From an uncultured bacterium (GTDB lineage Bacteria; Bacillota; Clostridia; Christensenellales; HGM11417): 13,016 nucleotides of DNA. The stretch spans positions 1 through 13,016 of the forward strand of contig CAJMQN010000018.1 in the NCBI GenBank assembly GCA_905215695.1, given 5' to 3'. Shown piece after piece: positions 6,408 through 11,813 of the stretch (its first letter is position 1; each line of letters starts with the position of its first letter). The notes under the pieces were generated by a model, which did no database searches, was not told the origin of the DNA, and saw nothing but the letters and a program-made list of their open reading frames with translations. The position numbers were made by a program, and so were the translations under genes.

Positions 6408-7181
6408 ATGAAAATCAAAGTAGCCGTCATTGACGGCAACGCCGAACTGAGAAAGGGCTTACGGAATTACTTTCTCGGAACCAACGACGTGGAGATCGTC
6501 GCGGACGCCGAAAACGGAATGGATGGCTGCCGCGCGATCGAAAAGTTTCTGCCGGACGTTGTCTTACTTGACACGGTGCTGGCGGAAGTGGATGGCTTCG
6601 GCGTGTTGAATTTCATTGAGAACAAGGGGATCAAGACGAGGGCGATCGTGATCTCGAGCTTTCAGTCCGAGCAGATTGTGAACAAGTGCGTCAAGCTCGG
6701 CGCGAGCTATTTCATGATCAAGCCCGTCGATAAGAGCATTCTGCACGACCGGATTGTGGAACTCTACAATGAGGAGAGAGGAGTACGCAGCTTCGATCCT
6801 GATTTTTCGGAGAAGATCAACCGCGTCCGCGCGAAGTCGCTCGAGGAAAAGATTACCAACATATTTATGATGGTGGGGATTCCGCCCCACATCAAGGGCT
6901 ACCAGTTCCTGCGGGAAGGCATCAAGATTTCGACGGAGAGACCGGAGATCATCAACGCCATCACGAAACAGCTTTACCCGACGATTGCGGAGCGGTTCAA
7001 CACGACGGCAAGCAAGGTAGAACGCGCAATCCGGCACGCTATCGAAGTGGCGTGGAACCGCGGGCGCATCGAAAACATCAACAATCTGTTCGGCGTGAAG
7101 GTCTATACGAAGAACGACAAGCCCACAAACGGCGAATTTATCGCGCTTGTGGCGGACAAGATGCTGTTAGAGGGCGTATGA
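6408..7181 (+). CDS. spo0A: Spo0A, sporulation master response regulator
   Basis: A 257-aa transcription factor that controls entry into sporulation. The N-terminal receiver domain (about 1-122) has Asp9, the phospho-acceptor Asp55 (VVLLDT), Ser83 and Lys105 (MIKPVD). The C-terminal effector domain (about 145-255) is clearly Spo0A: VGIPPHIKGYQFLREGI, ITKQLYP, and the recognition-helix region FNTTASKVERAIRHAIEVAW. GGGGG (6394-6398) lies nine bases before the ATG. Two departures from canonical Spo0A stand out. The acidic pair usually written DD reads DG (Asp9-Gly10), and the usual Met-Pro after the phospho-Asp (DIIMPHLDG) reads DTVLAEVDG. The phosphorylation site itself is intact, so activation may persist with changed Mg2+ binding or kinetics. 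The gene is not beside spoIVB here, as it is in many Firmicutes. Upstream DNA has Spo0A-box-like sites, consistent with autoregulation. Identity is secure; altered phosphorylation is inference. Confidence 0.96.
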   Translation: MKIKVAVIDGNAELRKGLRNYFLGTNDVEIVADAENGMDGCRAIEKFLPDVVLLDTVLAEVDGFGVLNFIENKGIKTRAIVISSFQSEQIVNKCVKLGASYFMIKPVDKSILHDRIVELYNEERGVRSFDPDFSEKINRVRAKSLEEKITNIFMMVGIPPHIKGYQFLREGIKISTERPEIINAITKQLYPTIAERFNTTASKVERAIRHAIEVAWNRGRIENINNLFGVKVYTKNDKPTNGEFIALVADKMLLEGV

Positions 7182-7236
7182 AAGCCGGGATTTTGTGAAA
7201 ATTATATAAAAATCCGAAAATATTCCTTCAAAACAG

Positions 7237-7265
7237 TTTACAAATAGTCCATTATTCCATATAAT
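7237..7265 (+). promoter_or_regulatory. Strong sigma-A promoter for the zinc-ribbon gene
   Basis: TTTACA (7237-7242), a 17-bp spacer and a perfect TATAAT (7260-7265). The start should be near 7272, about 33 nt before the ATG at 7305, so the gene is transcribed independently of spo0A. Confidence 0.82.
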
Positions 7266-7304
7266 GTATTGGCAAAATACCTGTGGAAAAATGGAGTGGA
7301 TATT

Positions 7305-7781
7305 ATGGGAACTTCGGCTTATAAAAAGTGCCCGCGCTGCGAACTGAATTATATCAAGGCGGACGAGGAACTCTGCGACGTATGCAAAGCGGAACTCAAG
7401 CTTGCTCCCAACATCTTTATAGATGAAGAAGACGAGCTGGAGGACATGGTACTCTGCCCGGTTTGCAAGAAGAACTACATCAACTATGACGAGGACATGT
7501 GCCAGTCCTGTCGTGACAAACTCGACGATGTTGCAATCGAGGAAGAGGACGACGAGGAAAATTGGCGCGCCTATCTCGACGACGACAAGCCTGTCGAGAT
7601 TCCCGACGAGGAAAATCTCCTGTCCCTGACCGAGCTTGAGGAGGAGGAATCCGAATTTATCGACGAGGAAGAGGAAATTACGCCAGTCCCCGACGTGGAG
7701 GATTTCGACGAAGTCATCGACGACGAATTCGAGGATGACGACGACGATGATGAGGAAGAAGAGGACGAGGACAATTTTTAA
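7305..7781 (+). CDS. Double zinc-ribbon protein with acidic C-terminal tail
   Basis: A 158-aa cytosolic protein. I start it at ATG 7305 because GGAG (7293-7296) is 8 nt upstream and the promoter at 7237-7265 leaves no room for the longer reading. Two zinc ribbons of identical geometry follow: Cys9-X2-Cys12-X11-Cys24-X2-Cys27 and Cys51-X2-Cys54-X11-Cys66-X2-Cys69. The shared pattern CP.C..NYI..DE..C..C points to internal duplication. From about residue 74 to the end the chain is dominated by Asp and Glu, ending in an almost unbroken acidic run (about 139-156). Such tails occur in nucleic-acid mimics, RNA polymerase delta-type proteins and chaperones. The ribbons could bind nucleic acid or protein with the tail modulating this. 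I do not recognise a named family. It is a single-gene unit with its own promoter and terminator, right after spo0A. Confidence 0.85.
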   Translation: MGTSAYKKCPRCELNYIKADEELCDVCKAELKLAPNIFIDEEDELEDMVLCPVCKKNYINYDEDMCQSCRDKLDDVAIEEEDDEENWRAYLDDDKPVEIPDEENLLSLTELEEEESEFIDEEEEITPVPDVEDFDEVIDDEFEDDDDDDEEEEDEDNF

Positions 7782-7786
7782 GAGAT

Positions 7787-7820
7787 AAAAGGACCGGAAG
7801 AAGGCTTCCGGTCCTTTTTA
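7787..7820 (+). terminator. Intrinsic terminator after the zinc-ribbon gene
   Basis: A perfect 14-bp stem, AAAAGGACCGGAAG (7787-7800) with CTTCCGGTCCTTTT (7805-7818), an AAGG loop and trailing T residues, six bases after the stop codon. Confidence 0.93.
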
Positions 7821-7879
7821 TTGTTTAAAACCGCGCAGGTTTGGCAATACTCCCAAAAAAGACGGAGAGGTGAAGTCCT

Positions 7880-8113
7880 TTGAGAAAGATCAATCGAGAT
7901 ATAGAGAAGGTAAAGAGCGACGTCCTCGCCCTGAAGGGCTTGGAGGTCAACGTAAAAATCAATCCGGGCAGGAACAAAATTTCGTTCAAGCGCGTTTTGG
8001 TGGAGAACGTCTATTCTTCGCTGTTCACGCTGAAGAGCCTTGATAACGGAACGGAAAAAATCGAGAGCTATTCGTTCTCGGACGTCCTGTGCGGCAGAGT
8101 ATGCTTTATTTGA
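7880..8113 (+). CDS. veg: Veg family protein (DUF1021)
   Basis: A 77-aa small basic protein of the Veg family. It carries the family's conserved pattern: an N-terminal helix with a VKSDVLALKG segment (11-20), a V.VK.N.GR.K strand (23-33), and C-terminal SYSFSDVLCGRV (63-74), matching the usual SYSDVLT..V. In Bacillus subtilis Veg promotes biofilm-matrix expression by countering SinR; the role elsewhere is less clear. The start is a TTG at 7880, with AGGTGA (7868-7873) about 6 nt upstream and no better in-frame start. It heads a tight three-gene cluster, with the next ATG 10 nt past its stop. I see no good promoter in the 60 bp between the upstream terminator and this gene. Confidence 0.88.
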   Translation: MRKINRDIEKVKSDVLALKGLEVNVKINPGRNKISFKRVLVENVYSSLFTLKSLDNGTEKIESYSFSDVLCGRVCFI

Positions 8114-8123
8114 AGGAGGAGAC

Positions 8124-8315
8124 ATGTCGAAACTGTACCAAAAGGATTTGACGGCGCTGACGGACCTGATGAACTATGAACAGAGCGCCTGCAAGAAGTG
8201 CGAATTTTACGCGAGCCAGCTGACGGACCCGGCGACACAGGAACTTGTCGGCGCGCTGGCACGCTGTCACAGAACGCGTTTTCAAAGTCTTTACGACTTT
8301 CTGAACAAGATGTGA
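8124..8315 (+). CDS. Short helical CotF/ferritin-like spore coat-type protein
   Basis: A 63-aa, all-helical protein. The N-terminal helix (LTALTDLMNYEQSACKKCEFYASQL) and the second helix (DPATQELVGALARCHRTRFQSLYDFL) match the first helical pair of the CotF/ferritin-like spore-coat superfamily in style. It is much shorter than full CotF, so it looks like a half-domain that may dimerise or pair with the next gene product. Cys21 and Cys24 form CKKC. AAGGAGG (8113-8119) overlaps the veg stop and is 4 nt from the ATG. Its stop is 13 nt before the next ATG, so it is co-transcribed with veg and the 8329 gene. Coat localisation is inferred from family resemblance and from being in a sporulating organism. 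Confidence 0.75.
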   Translation: MSKLYQKDLTALTDLMNYEQSACKKCEFYASQLTDPATQELVGALARCHRTRFQSLYDFLNKM

Positions 8316-8328
8316 GGAGGGCAAAGAA

Positions 8329-8598
8329 ATGTTGAACGAAAGGGACAGCATGCTTGACGTGCTGATACAGGAGAAGGATTTGACCAAGGTTTACGGGGCA
8401 TTCCTGACGGAGACGACGAACCCCGAACTCCGCAAATTACTGGAGAAGAACCTCGTGGAGAGCGCGAAGGACCAGTACAAGATTTTCGAGGCGATGATGA
8501 AGAACCGCTACTATCTGCCGAAGGTCGCCGAAGAAGAGGACATTGAGGAGCAGAAAAAGAGCTTTTCGAGCGTAAAAGCCGCCCTGAAAGCGCAATAA
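8329..8598 (+). CDS. Spore coat protein, CotF family-like
   Basis: An 89-aa helical protein resembling the C-terminal part of CotF-family spore coat proteins: NERDSMLDVLIQEKDLTKVYG (3-23), an ETTNPELRKLL helix, and QYKIFEAMMKNRYYLPKV (49-66), which parallels the Q..LF..M..KGWY.L element of CotF. A polar Glu/Lys tail follows. GAGGAGG (8314-8320) lies 8 nt upstream. It is the last gene of the veg cluster, ending in a strong terminator. Like the previous gene it lacks catalytic motifs. It is likely structural in the coat; the family call is by motif memory. Confidence 0.8.
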   Translation: MLNERDSMLDVLIQEKDLTKVYGAFLTETTNPELRKLLEKNLVESAKDQYKIFEAMMKNRYYLPKVAEEEDIEEQKKSFSSVKAALKAQ

Positions 8599-8633
8599 AA
8601 AAACGCCCCTGCGCATTTGCGCGGGGGCGTTTG
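8597..8633 (+). terminator. Intrinsic terminator of the veg/CotF-like cluster
   Basis: A 14-bp GC-rich stem, AAACGCCCCTGCGC (8601-8614) with GCGCGGGGGCGTTT (8619-8632), one G-U pair and loop ATTT. A-run on the left, short T-run on the right. Confidence 0.9.
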
Positions 8634-8653
8634 TCGAAAAATGGGTGAAACGC

Positions 8654-8682
8654 TTGCCTTTTAAAAAGCGAAATGATATAAT
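8654..8682 (+). promoter_or_regulatory. Strong extended -10 promoter upstream of the 8828 gene
   Basis: TTGCCT (8654-8659), a 17-bp spacer and TGATATAAT (8674-8682), an extended -10 with a perfect hexamer. The predicted start is near 8689, about 139 nt before the next ATG, leaving a long leader. Confidence 0.82.
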
Positions 8683-8688
8683 ACAAAC

Positions 8689-8770
8689 AATTCGGAAAAG
8701 TACACTTTTTCGCACAGATATGATTTTTCTGAAAACGTCTTGTTTTTTGAAAAAAACAGGGCGTTTTTTT
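8689..8770 (+). ncRNA. Candidate ~82-nt small RNA or attenuated leader
   Basis: Downstream of the strong promoter (8654-8682) are two hairpins. The first (8693-8712, CGGAAAAGT with ACTTTTTCG) is at the very 5' end. The second is a 16-17-bp stem (8732-8748 with 8751-8767, two G-U pairs, tight loop) followed by seven T residues (8764-8770), the layout of an intrinsic terminator. Most transcripts would therefore end near 8770, before the gene at 8828. It could be a stand-alone small RNA or a leader needing antitermination. It is not recognised as a known riboswitch class. Confidence 0.45.
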
Positions 8771-8790
8771 GTTTAAAAAATCTGTATAAA

Positions 8791-8802
8791 AAGGTGTACC
8801 TT
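8791..8802. repeat. Short palindrome AAGGT-GT-ACCTT in the 5' leader
   Basis: Arms AAGGT (8791-8795) and ACCTT (8798-8802) with a 2-bp centre, 12 bp upstream of the AGGAGG. A similar AAGTACACTT occurs at 8698-8707. This could be an operator for a second, weaker promoter (TATAAA at 8785-8790), but the evidence is thin. Confidence 0.25.
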
Positions 8803-8827
8803 TCCAAAAATTTAGGAGGATTGAAAA

Positions 8828-10042
8828 ATGAGAAAAAGCAAATTACTGATTGCGGTTATCGCAATCGCGGCGCTTGCGCTGACCGCATTCGGATGCGGAG
8901 AACCGACGCTCGAAAAGATCGAACTGACGGAGACGCCGACGATTACGAGCTTTGTGGGGTCTGAACTCGCAATTTCGGGCGGAAAACTCAAAGTGACTTA
9001 CAGCGACGGCAAAACGGAGTCCGTGGACGTAACCAAGGATATGATTTCCGGCTTTGACAAGACAAAAACCGGCAAACAGACGCTGACGGTTACATACGAA
9101 GGAAAGACTACGACCTTTGAAGCGAGTGCAAAAGCGGTAGAAGTCAGTTCTCTGACCGTCAAGACCGCGCCGACAAAGACCGCGTACTTTGCGGGACAGA
9201 GTTTCGACCCTGCGGGTCTTGTGTTGACAGCAAGCTACAACAACGGAACGGAGAAAGAGATTTCGGGCACAGACGCGGGCGTGACCTTTGACAAGACGGG
9301 CGCGTTGGCGGTTGCGGATACCAAAGTCAAAGCGACCTACGAGGGCAAGACCGCGGAAATTACAGTTGCAGTCAAGGCGTCCGTCGAGGCGAAGACTTTC
9401 GCGGAGTTGAAGGAAAAACTTGCGTCGGCGAAAGACGGCGACGGAATCATGGTTTCGGGAACGATTGACATCACGGAAACGTTGACGATCGACAAAGCGG
9501 TCACGGTGTTCGGCGCGGCAAATCAAAAATTCACAATTGACGGAAACATCGCGGCGTTCCAGATGCAGTTTGGCGGCGGAACGCTCGAAAATCTGACGCT
9601 CGAAAAGACGGACAAGACGGGAGTGGCTGGTCTCGTCATGCTGGGCGAGGGCGCAACGGTGCGCGGCTGTAAGTTTTCCGGCAAGTATGCTGCGGGCGAC
9701 GGCGAAGTCGTGCGCGGAATCGTGCAGTACGCCGGATCTTCGGTCACCATTGAGAACAACGAATTCAATGCGCTGCGCCAGCCCGCATATCTCGAGGGTG
9801 CCGGCAGCGTACGCAACAACAAGGTTGTAGGAACCCGCGGTTTTGTGGTTACGGGCACGTCAACCGTCGTGTTTGAGGGCAACAGCTTTAAAGATAACGC
9901 AGTCGATATCGCAATTATCAAAGCGGACGCCTCCTCGACGGTGAACAACTATAAGGATAAGGCGCAAGAGATTTCCTCTAAAAACAACGACTGCTATGTG
10001 CAGAATCAAATTTCCAACGAAGAAGTAAACAAACCCGAATAA
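8828..10042 (+). CDS. Lipoprotein: two Ig-like domains and a right-handed beta-helix
   Basis: A 404-aa surface lipoprotein. Signal peptide 1-22, lipobox AFGC with Cys23. Two bacterial Ig-like domains of the Big_3 style follow (about 28-103 and 106-184). Each has the form K-I-E-L... LKVTYSDGKTE... TLTVTYEGKT; the second has PTKTAYFAGQSFDPAGLVLTASYNNGTE. From about 190 to 390 the repeat style changes to a parallel beta-helix (SGTIDITETLTI, VTVFGA, TIDGN, NLTL, VRGCKF, VTIENNEF, VRNNKV, VVFEGNSF), like pectate-lyase-fold and carbohydrate-active surface proteins. I see no catalytic residues, so it may bind rather than cleave polysaccharide. AGGAGG (8814-8819) is 8 nt from the ATG. The upstream terminator at 8732-8770 suggests transcription into this gene is regulated or uses a second promoter. 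A bidirectional terminator follows. Confidence 0.87.
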   Translation: MRKSKLLIAVIAIAALALTAFGCGEPTLEKIELTETPTITSFVGSELAISGGKLKVTYSDGKTESVDVTKDMISGFDKTKTGKQTLTVTYEGKTTTFEASAKAVEVSSLTVKTAPTKTAYFAGQSFDPAGLVLTASYNNGTEKEISGTDAGVTFDKTGALAVADTKVKATYEGKTAEITVAVKASVEAKTFAELKEKLASAKDGDGIMVSGTIDITETLTIDKAVTVFGAANQKFTIDGNIAAFQMQFGGGTLENLTLEKTDKTGVAGLVMLGEGATVRGCKFSGKYAAGDGEVVRGIVQYAGSSVTIENNEFNALRQPAYLEGAGSVRNNKVVGTRGFVVTGTSTVVFEGNSFKDNAVDIAIIKADASSTVNNYKDKAQEISSKNNDCYVQNQISNEEVNKPE

Positions 10043-10078
10043 AAAAATCCCCGCGCATGAACTGCGCGGGGATTTTTC
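10043..10078. terminator. Bidirectional terminator between convergent genes
   Basis: A perfect 15-bp stem, arms 10043-10057 and 10063-10077 (core TCCCCGCGCA/TGCGCGGGGA), loop TGAAC, flanked by A and T runs. It serves the + strand lipoprotein and the minus-strand rplI, whose stop is at 10090-10088. Confidence 0.93.
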
Positions 10079-10087
10079 TGTTCGTTG

Positions 10088-10534
10088 CTATTTTTCCGCT
10101 TCCACCCGAACGGTAAGTTTTCCGGTTATTTCGGGGTAAAGTTTGACGTCGAGGGTATAGATGCCCGCTTGCTTGATGGGTTCCTTTAAGACAATTTTTT
10201 TCTTGTCGAGTTCGATTCCCTGCGCGGAAAGTTTTTCGGAAATCTCCTTCGAGGTAACGCTTCCGAACACCTTGCCGTTCTCTCCGCACTTGACGGGCAC
10301 GGAGACGGTCTCCTTTGCGAGCCGATCTTTTAGTTCGACGGCGGCGAGCCGTTCCTGTTCGCGGTGGAAAGCTTCCGCTTCCTGCTTAAGTTTGAGGCTG
10401 TTGAGATTGGTGGAATCCGCTTCCTGCGCGAGGCCGCGCTTGATGAGGAAATTCCGGGCGTAACCGTCGTTGACCTCCAGCACCTGCCCCTTTTTTCCCG
10501 AACCCTTGACGTCCGCCAGCAAAATCACTTTCAT
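10088..10534 (-). CDS. rplI: Large-subunit ribosomal protein bL9
   Basis: A 148-aa protein, the standard bL9 length, which binds 23S rRNA at the base of the L1 stalk. The N-terminal domain carries the signature GKKGQVLEVNDGYARNFL (13-30), continued by IKRGLA. A long connecting helix (about 42-75) and a C-terminal RNA-binding domain with GKVFGSVTSKEI (88-99) follow. I start at ATG 10534, not at the longer reading, because GGAGG is 9 nt upstream and bL9 always begins MKVILL. It is a single-gene unit here, not beside rpsF-rpsR or dnaB as in many bacteria. The promoter is at 10588-10560. Confidence 0.97.
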   Translation of the reverse strand: MKVILLADVKGSGKKGQVLEVNDGYARNFLIKRGLAQEADSTNLNSLKLKQEAEAFHREQERLAAVELKDRLAKETVSVPVKCGENGKVFGSVTSKEISEKLSAQGIELDKKKIVLKEPIKQAGIYTLDVKLYPEITGKLTVRVEAEK

Positions 10535-10559
10535 TCCGAGCGACCTCCGTTTTTCTTCT

Positions 10560-10588
10560 ATTGTAAAGAATTCGGCGCGGAATGTCAA
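10560..10588 (-). promoter_or_regulatory. Consensus sigma-A promoter for rplI
   Basis: On the minus strand a perfect TTGACA (10588-10583), a 17-bp spacer and TACAAT (10565-10560), 26 bp before the ATG at 10534. As strong as expected for a ribosomal protein gene. Confidence 0.9.
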
Positions 10589-10644
10589 GTATAGGAAGTT
10601 CGGAAGTTGCAAATAATAAGGATACTAAACTTTGGAGGTATCTC

Positions 10645-10791
10645 ATGAAGGCAAACAAATGCATCAAATGCGACGTGGTATCCTGCACGCACAACGCGAA
10701 CGGCTGCAATTGCAAACTTGACAGCATCAAGGTATGCTGCGACGGCGACAGCGGAAAGTGCACCTGCTGCGGCGATTTCGAGTGCAAGTAA
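10645..10791 (+). CDS. Small cysteine-rich protein, DUF1540-like
   Basis: A 48-aa protein with 11 cysteines (residues 6, 9, 14, 21, 23, 31, 32, 39, 41, 42 and 47). The opening C-x2-CDVVSC-x-HNANGC-x-C...I.V follows the DUF1540 pattern (CDV..C.YN....C.A..I.V), a presumed metal-binding fold common in Clostridia. The C-terminal CTCCGDFEC matches the usual T.C.TF end loosely and carries extra cysteines. The ATG at 10645 is fixed by GGAGG (10634-10638), 6 nt upstream. There is no signal peptide, so it should be intracellular, possibly metallothionein-like or spore-associated. It is divergent from rplI and ends in a bidirectional terminator. I see no good sigma-A promoter; a GTATA (10589) plus CAAATAATA (10610) pair only weakly resembles a forespore-type promoter. 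Confidence 0.83.
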   Translation: MKANKCIKCDVVSCTHNANGCNCKLDSIKVCCDGDSGKCTCCGDFECK

Positions 10792-10823
10792 AAAAGAGGG
10801 ACGGTGTGCCGTCCCTCTTTTTT
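10790..10823. terminator. Bidirectional terminator overlapping both stop codons
   Basis: A perfect 15-bp stem, arms 10790-10804 (AAAAAAGAGGGACGG) and 10809-10823, loop TGTG. It contains the last bases of the + strand stop (TAA 10789-10791) and of the minus-strand stop (TAA 10824-10822). Confidence 0.93.
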
Positions 10824-11712
10824 AGTCCCGAAAATTTGAAATTTTTCCGTCGTTAAATTCAAAAAAGAAGTACCGGAGTTTCCCGTCCTTCTGGACGGCG
10901 AAGCGGTCTCCGTCCAGCCGCACGCGGTCGCATTCGCCGAAGAATTCCCGCATGACGGAAAAATCCGCGTTTTTAAGCGAATCGTCGAGATATTCCCGCG
11001 CCTCCTCTTCAAACCCTTCGTAGAGGCACTCGAGAAAGTAGAGGGGCGCAAGCTCGGCGTGCACCTTCTTGCGGGAAGAGAACCCGCAGGACGTGCGTTC
11101 ATAAATAGGTTTTCCGCCCTCCGCCCGAACGACGACGTCCTCAAACCGTTGCCGGGAATCCCGAAAGTGTCGCCGGAACCGAAGCCGTCCCTCGGCGTAG
11201 GAGAAAGCGGAGCATTCGCAGGCGAGAAAGATGCGGAAATCTCCGTCGCAGGAGAAGAGCGTGAGCCGTCGATCGTCCTCAAGAATCCCGACGAGCGGCG
11301 CACCGACCTCATAGACCTCAAGCCGGACTTCGGCGGAAAGGGGGTGACAGACAAAGCTTTCGCAGAAGTCGGGAGAGTCAAGGCTGACGGAGAAACACCC
11401 CGCCGTGCGCAGGAGTTTGGCGGAACACCGCACGCCGCCCGAGGAGAAGGTCTTTTCGGTGACGCAGACCGCGGGGAGAGCGAGGGGGACGGGTTTGAGC
11501 TCGAGCACGTTCTCCGTTTCGGTGACCGTGCGAAAACAGAGTTCGGGGCAGGGATTTTCGCAGTCGAGAAAGTAACCCGAAAACGCCTTGTTTTTGACGG
11601 GAACGTGGTGGATCTGCACGAATCCCGGGCTTGCCTCAAAGACCGCGCGCCGCGTGACCCTGCCCGTGCCGCCCACGATAAAAGGCACTTGCGATTTGAG
11701 AACCGTCCGCAT
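10822..11712 (-). CDS. Uncharacterised cysteine-rich cytosolic protein
   Basis: A 296-aa protein of unknown function with no signal peptide or membrane segment. I chose the ATG at 11712: AAGGAGG lies about 10 nt upstream, whereas the longer reading begins with a TTG at 11733 and has no such site. The N-terminal half looks like beta strands (FIVGGTGRVTRRAVFEA, FVQIHHVPVKN). It has fourteen cysteines spread through the chain, including a CENPCPELC cluster (about 51-59) and CEC (about 172-174). The C-terminal third is more helical and charged (YEGFEEEAREYLDDSLKNADF). There is no zinc-ribbon spacing and no catalytic motif. It is a single gene bounded by terminators on both sides. A weak TAGAAT (11757-11752) is the only promoter candidate. 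I do not recognise the family. Confidence 0.78.
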   Translation of the reverse strand: MRTVLKSQVPFIVGGTGRVTRRAVFEASPGFVQIHHVPVKNKAFSGYFLDCENPCPELCFRTVTETENVLELKPVPLALPAVCVTEKTFSSGGVRCSAKLLRTAGCFSVSLDSPDFCESFVCHPLSAEVRLEVYEVGAPLVGILEDDRRLTLFSCDGDFRIFLACECSAFSYAEGRLRFRRHFRDSRQRFEDVVVRAEGGKPIYERTSCGFSSRKKVHAELAPLYFLECLYEGFEEEAREYLDDSLKNADFSVMREFFGECDRVRLDGDRFAVQKDGKLRYFFFEFNDGKISNFRD

Positions 11713-11770
11713 GCCTGCCTCCTCCTTTTTCAATCTCTCGTTACATCTACTATTCTATTGTGAAAAGCCC

Positions 11771-11806
11771 AAAAAAAGAACCGCCCCGAAAGGGACGGTT
11801 CTTCTT
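11771..11806 (-). terminator. Intrinsic terminator of the 12932 lipoprotein gene
   Basis: Read on the minus strand: AAGAACCGTCCC, loop TTTC, then GGGGCGGTTCTT with one mismatch, followed by seven T residues. It starts 8 nt after the minus-strand stop at 11814. The T-tract direction assigns it to the minus strand, though the + direction also has a partial T-run. Confidence 0.82.
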
Positions 11807-11813
11807 CGCTTCT

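Noticed and set aside
7187..7215. Hairpin after the spo0A stop
   Set aside because: Only a 7-bp GGATTTT/AAAATCC stem with a 14-nt loop and no T-tract. Not a convincing terminator.
7571..7774. A poly-serine reading on the minus strand
   Set aside because: It is the complement of the Asp/Glu codons of the acidic tail and has no start signal.
8683..8827. Known riboswitch class in the leader of the 8828 gene
   Set aside because: The leader is AT-rich with two simple hairpins and no conserved riboswitch core that I recognise.
10386..11639. 417-codon minus-strand open frame spanning rplI and the 296-aa gene
   Set aside because: It overlaps rplI and the uncharacterised gene in other frames, crosses a strong bidirectional terminator, and has low-complexity Ser/Arg-rich translation.
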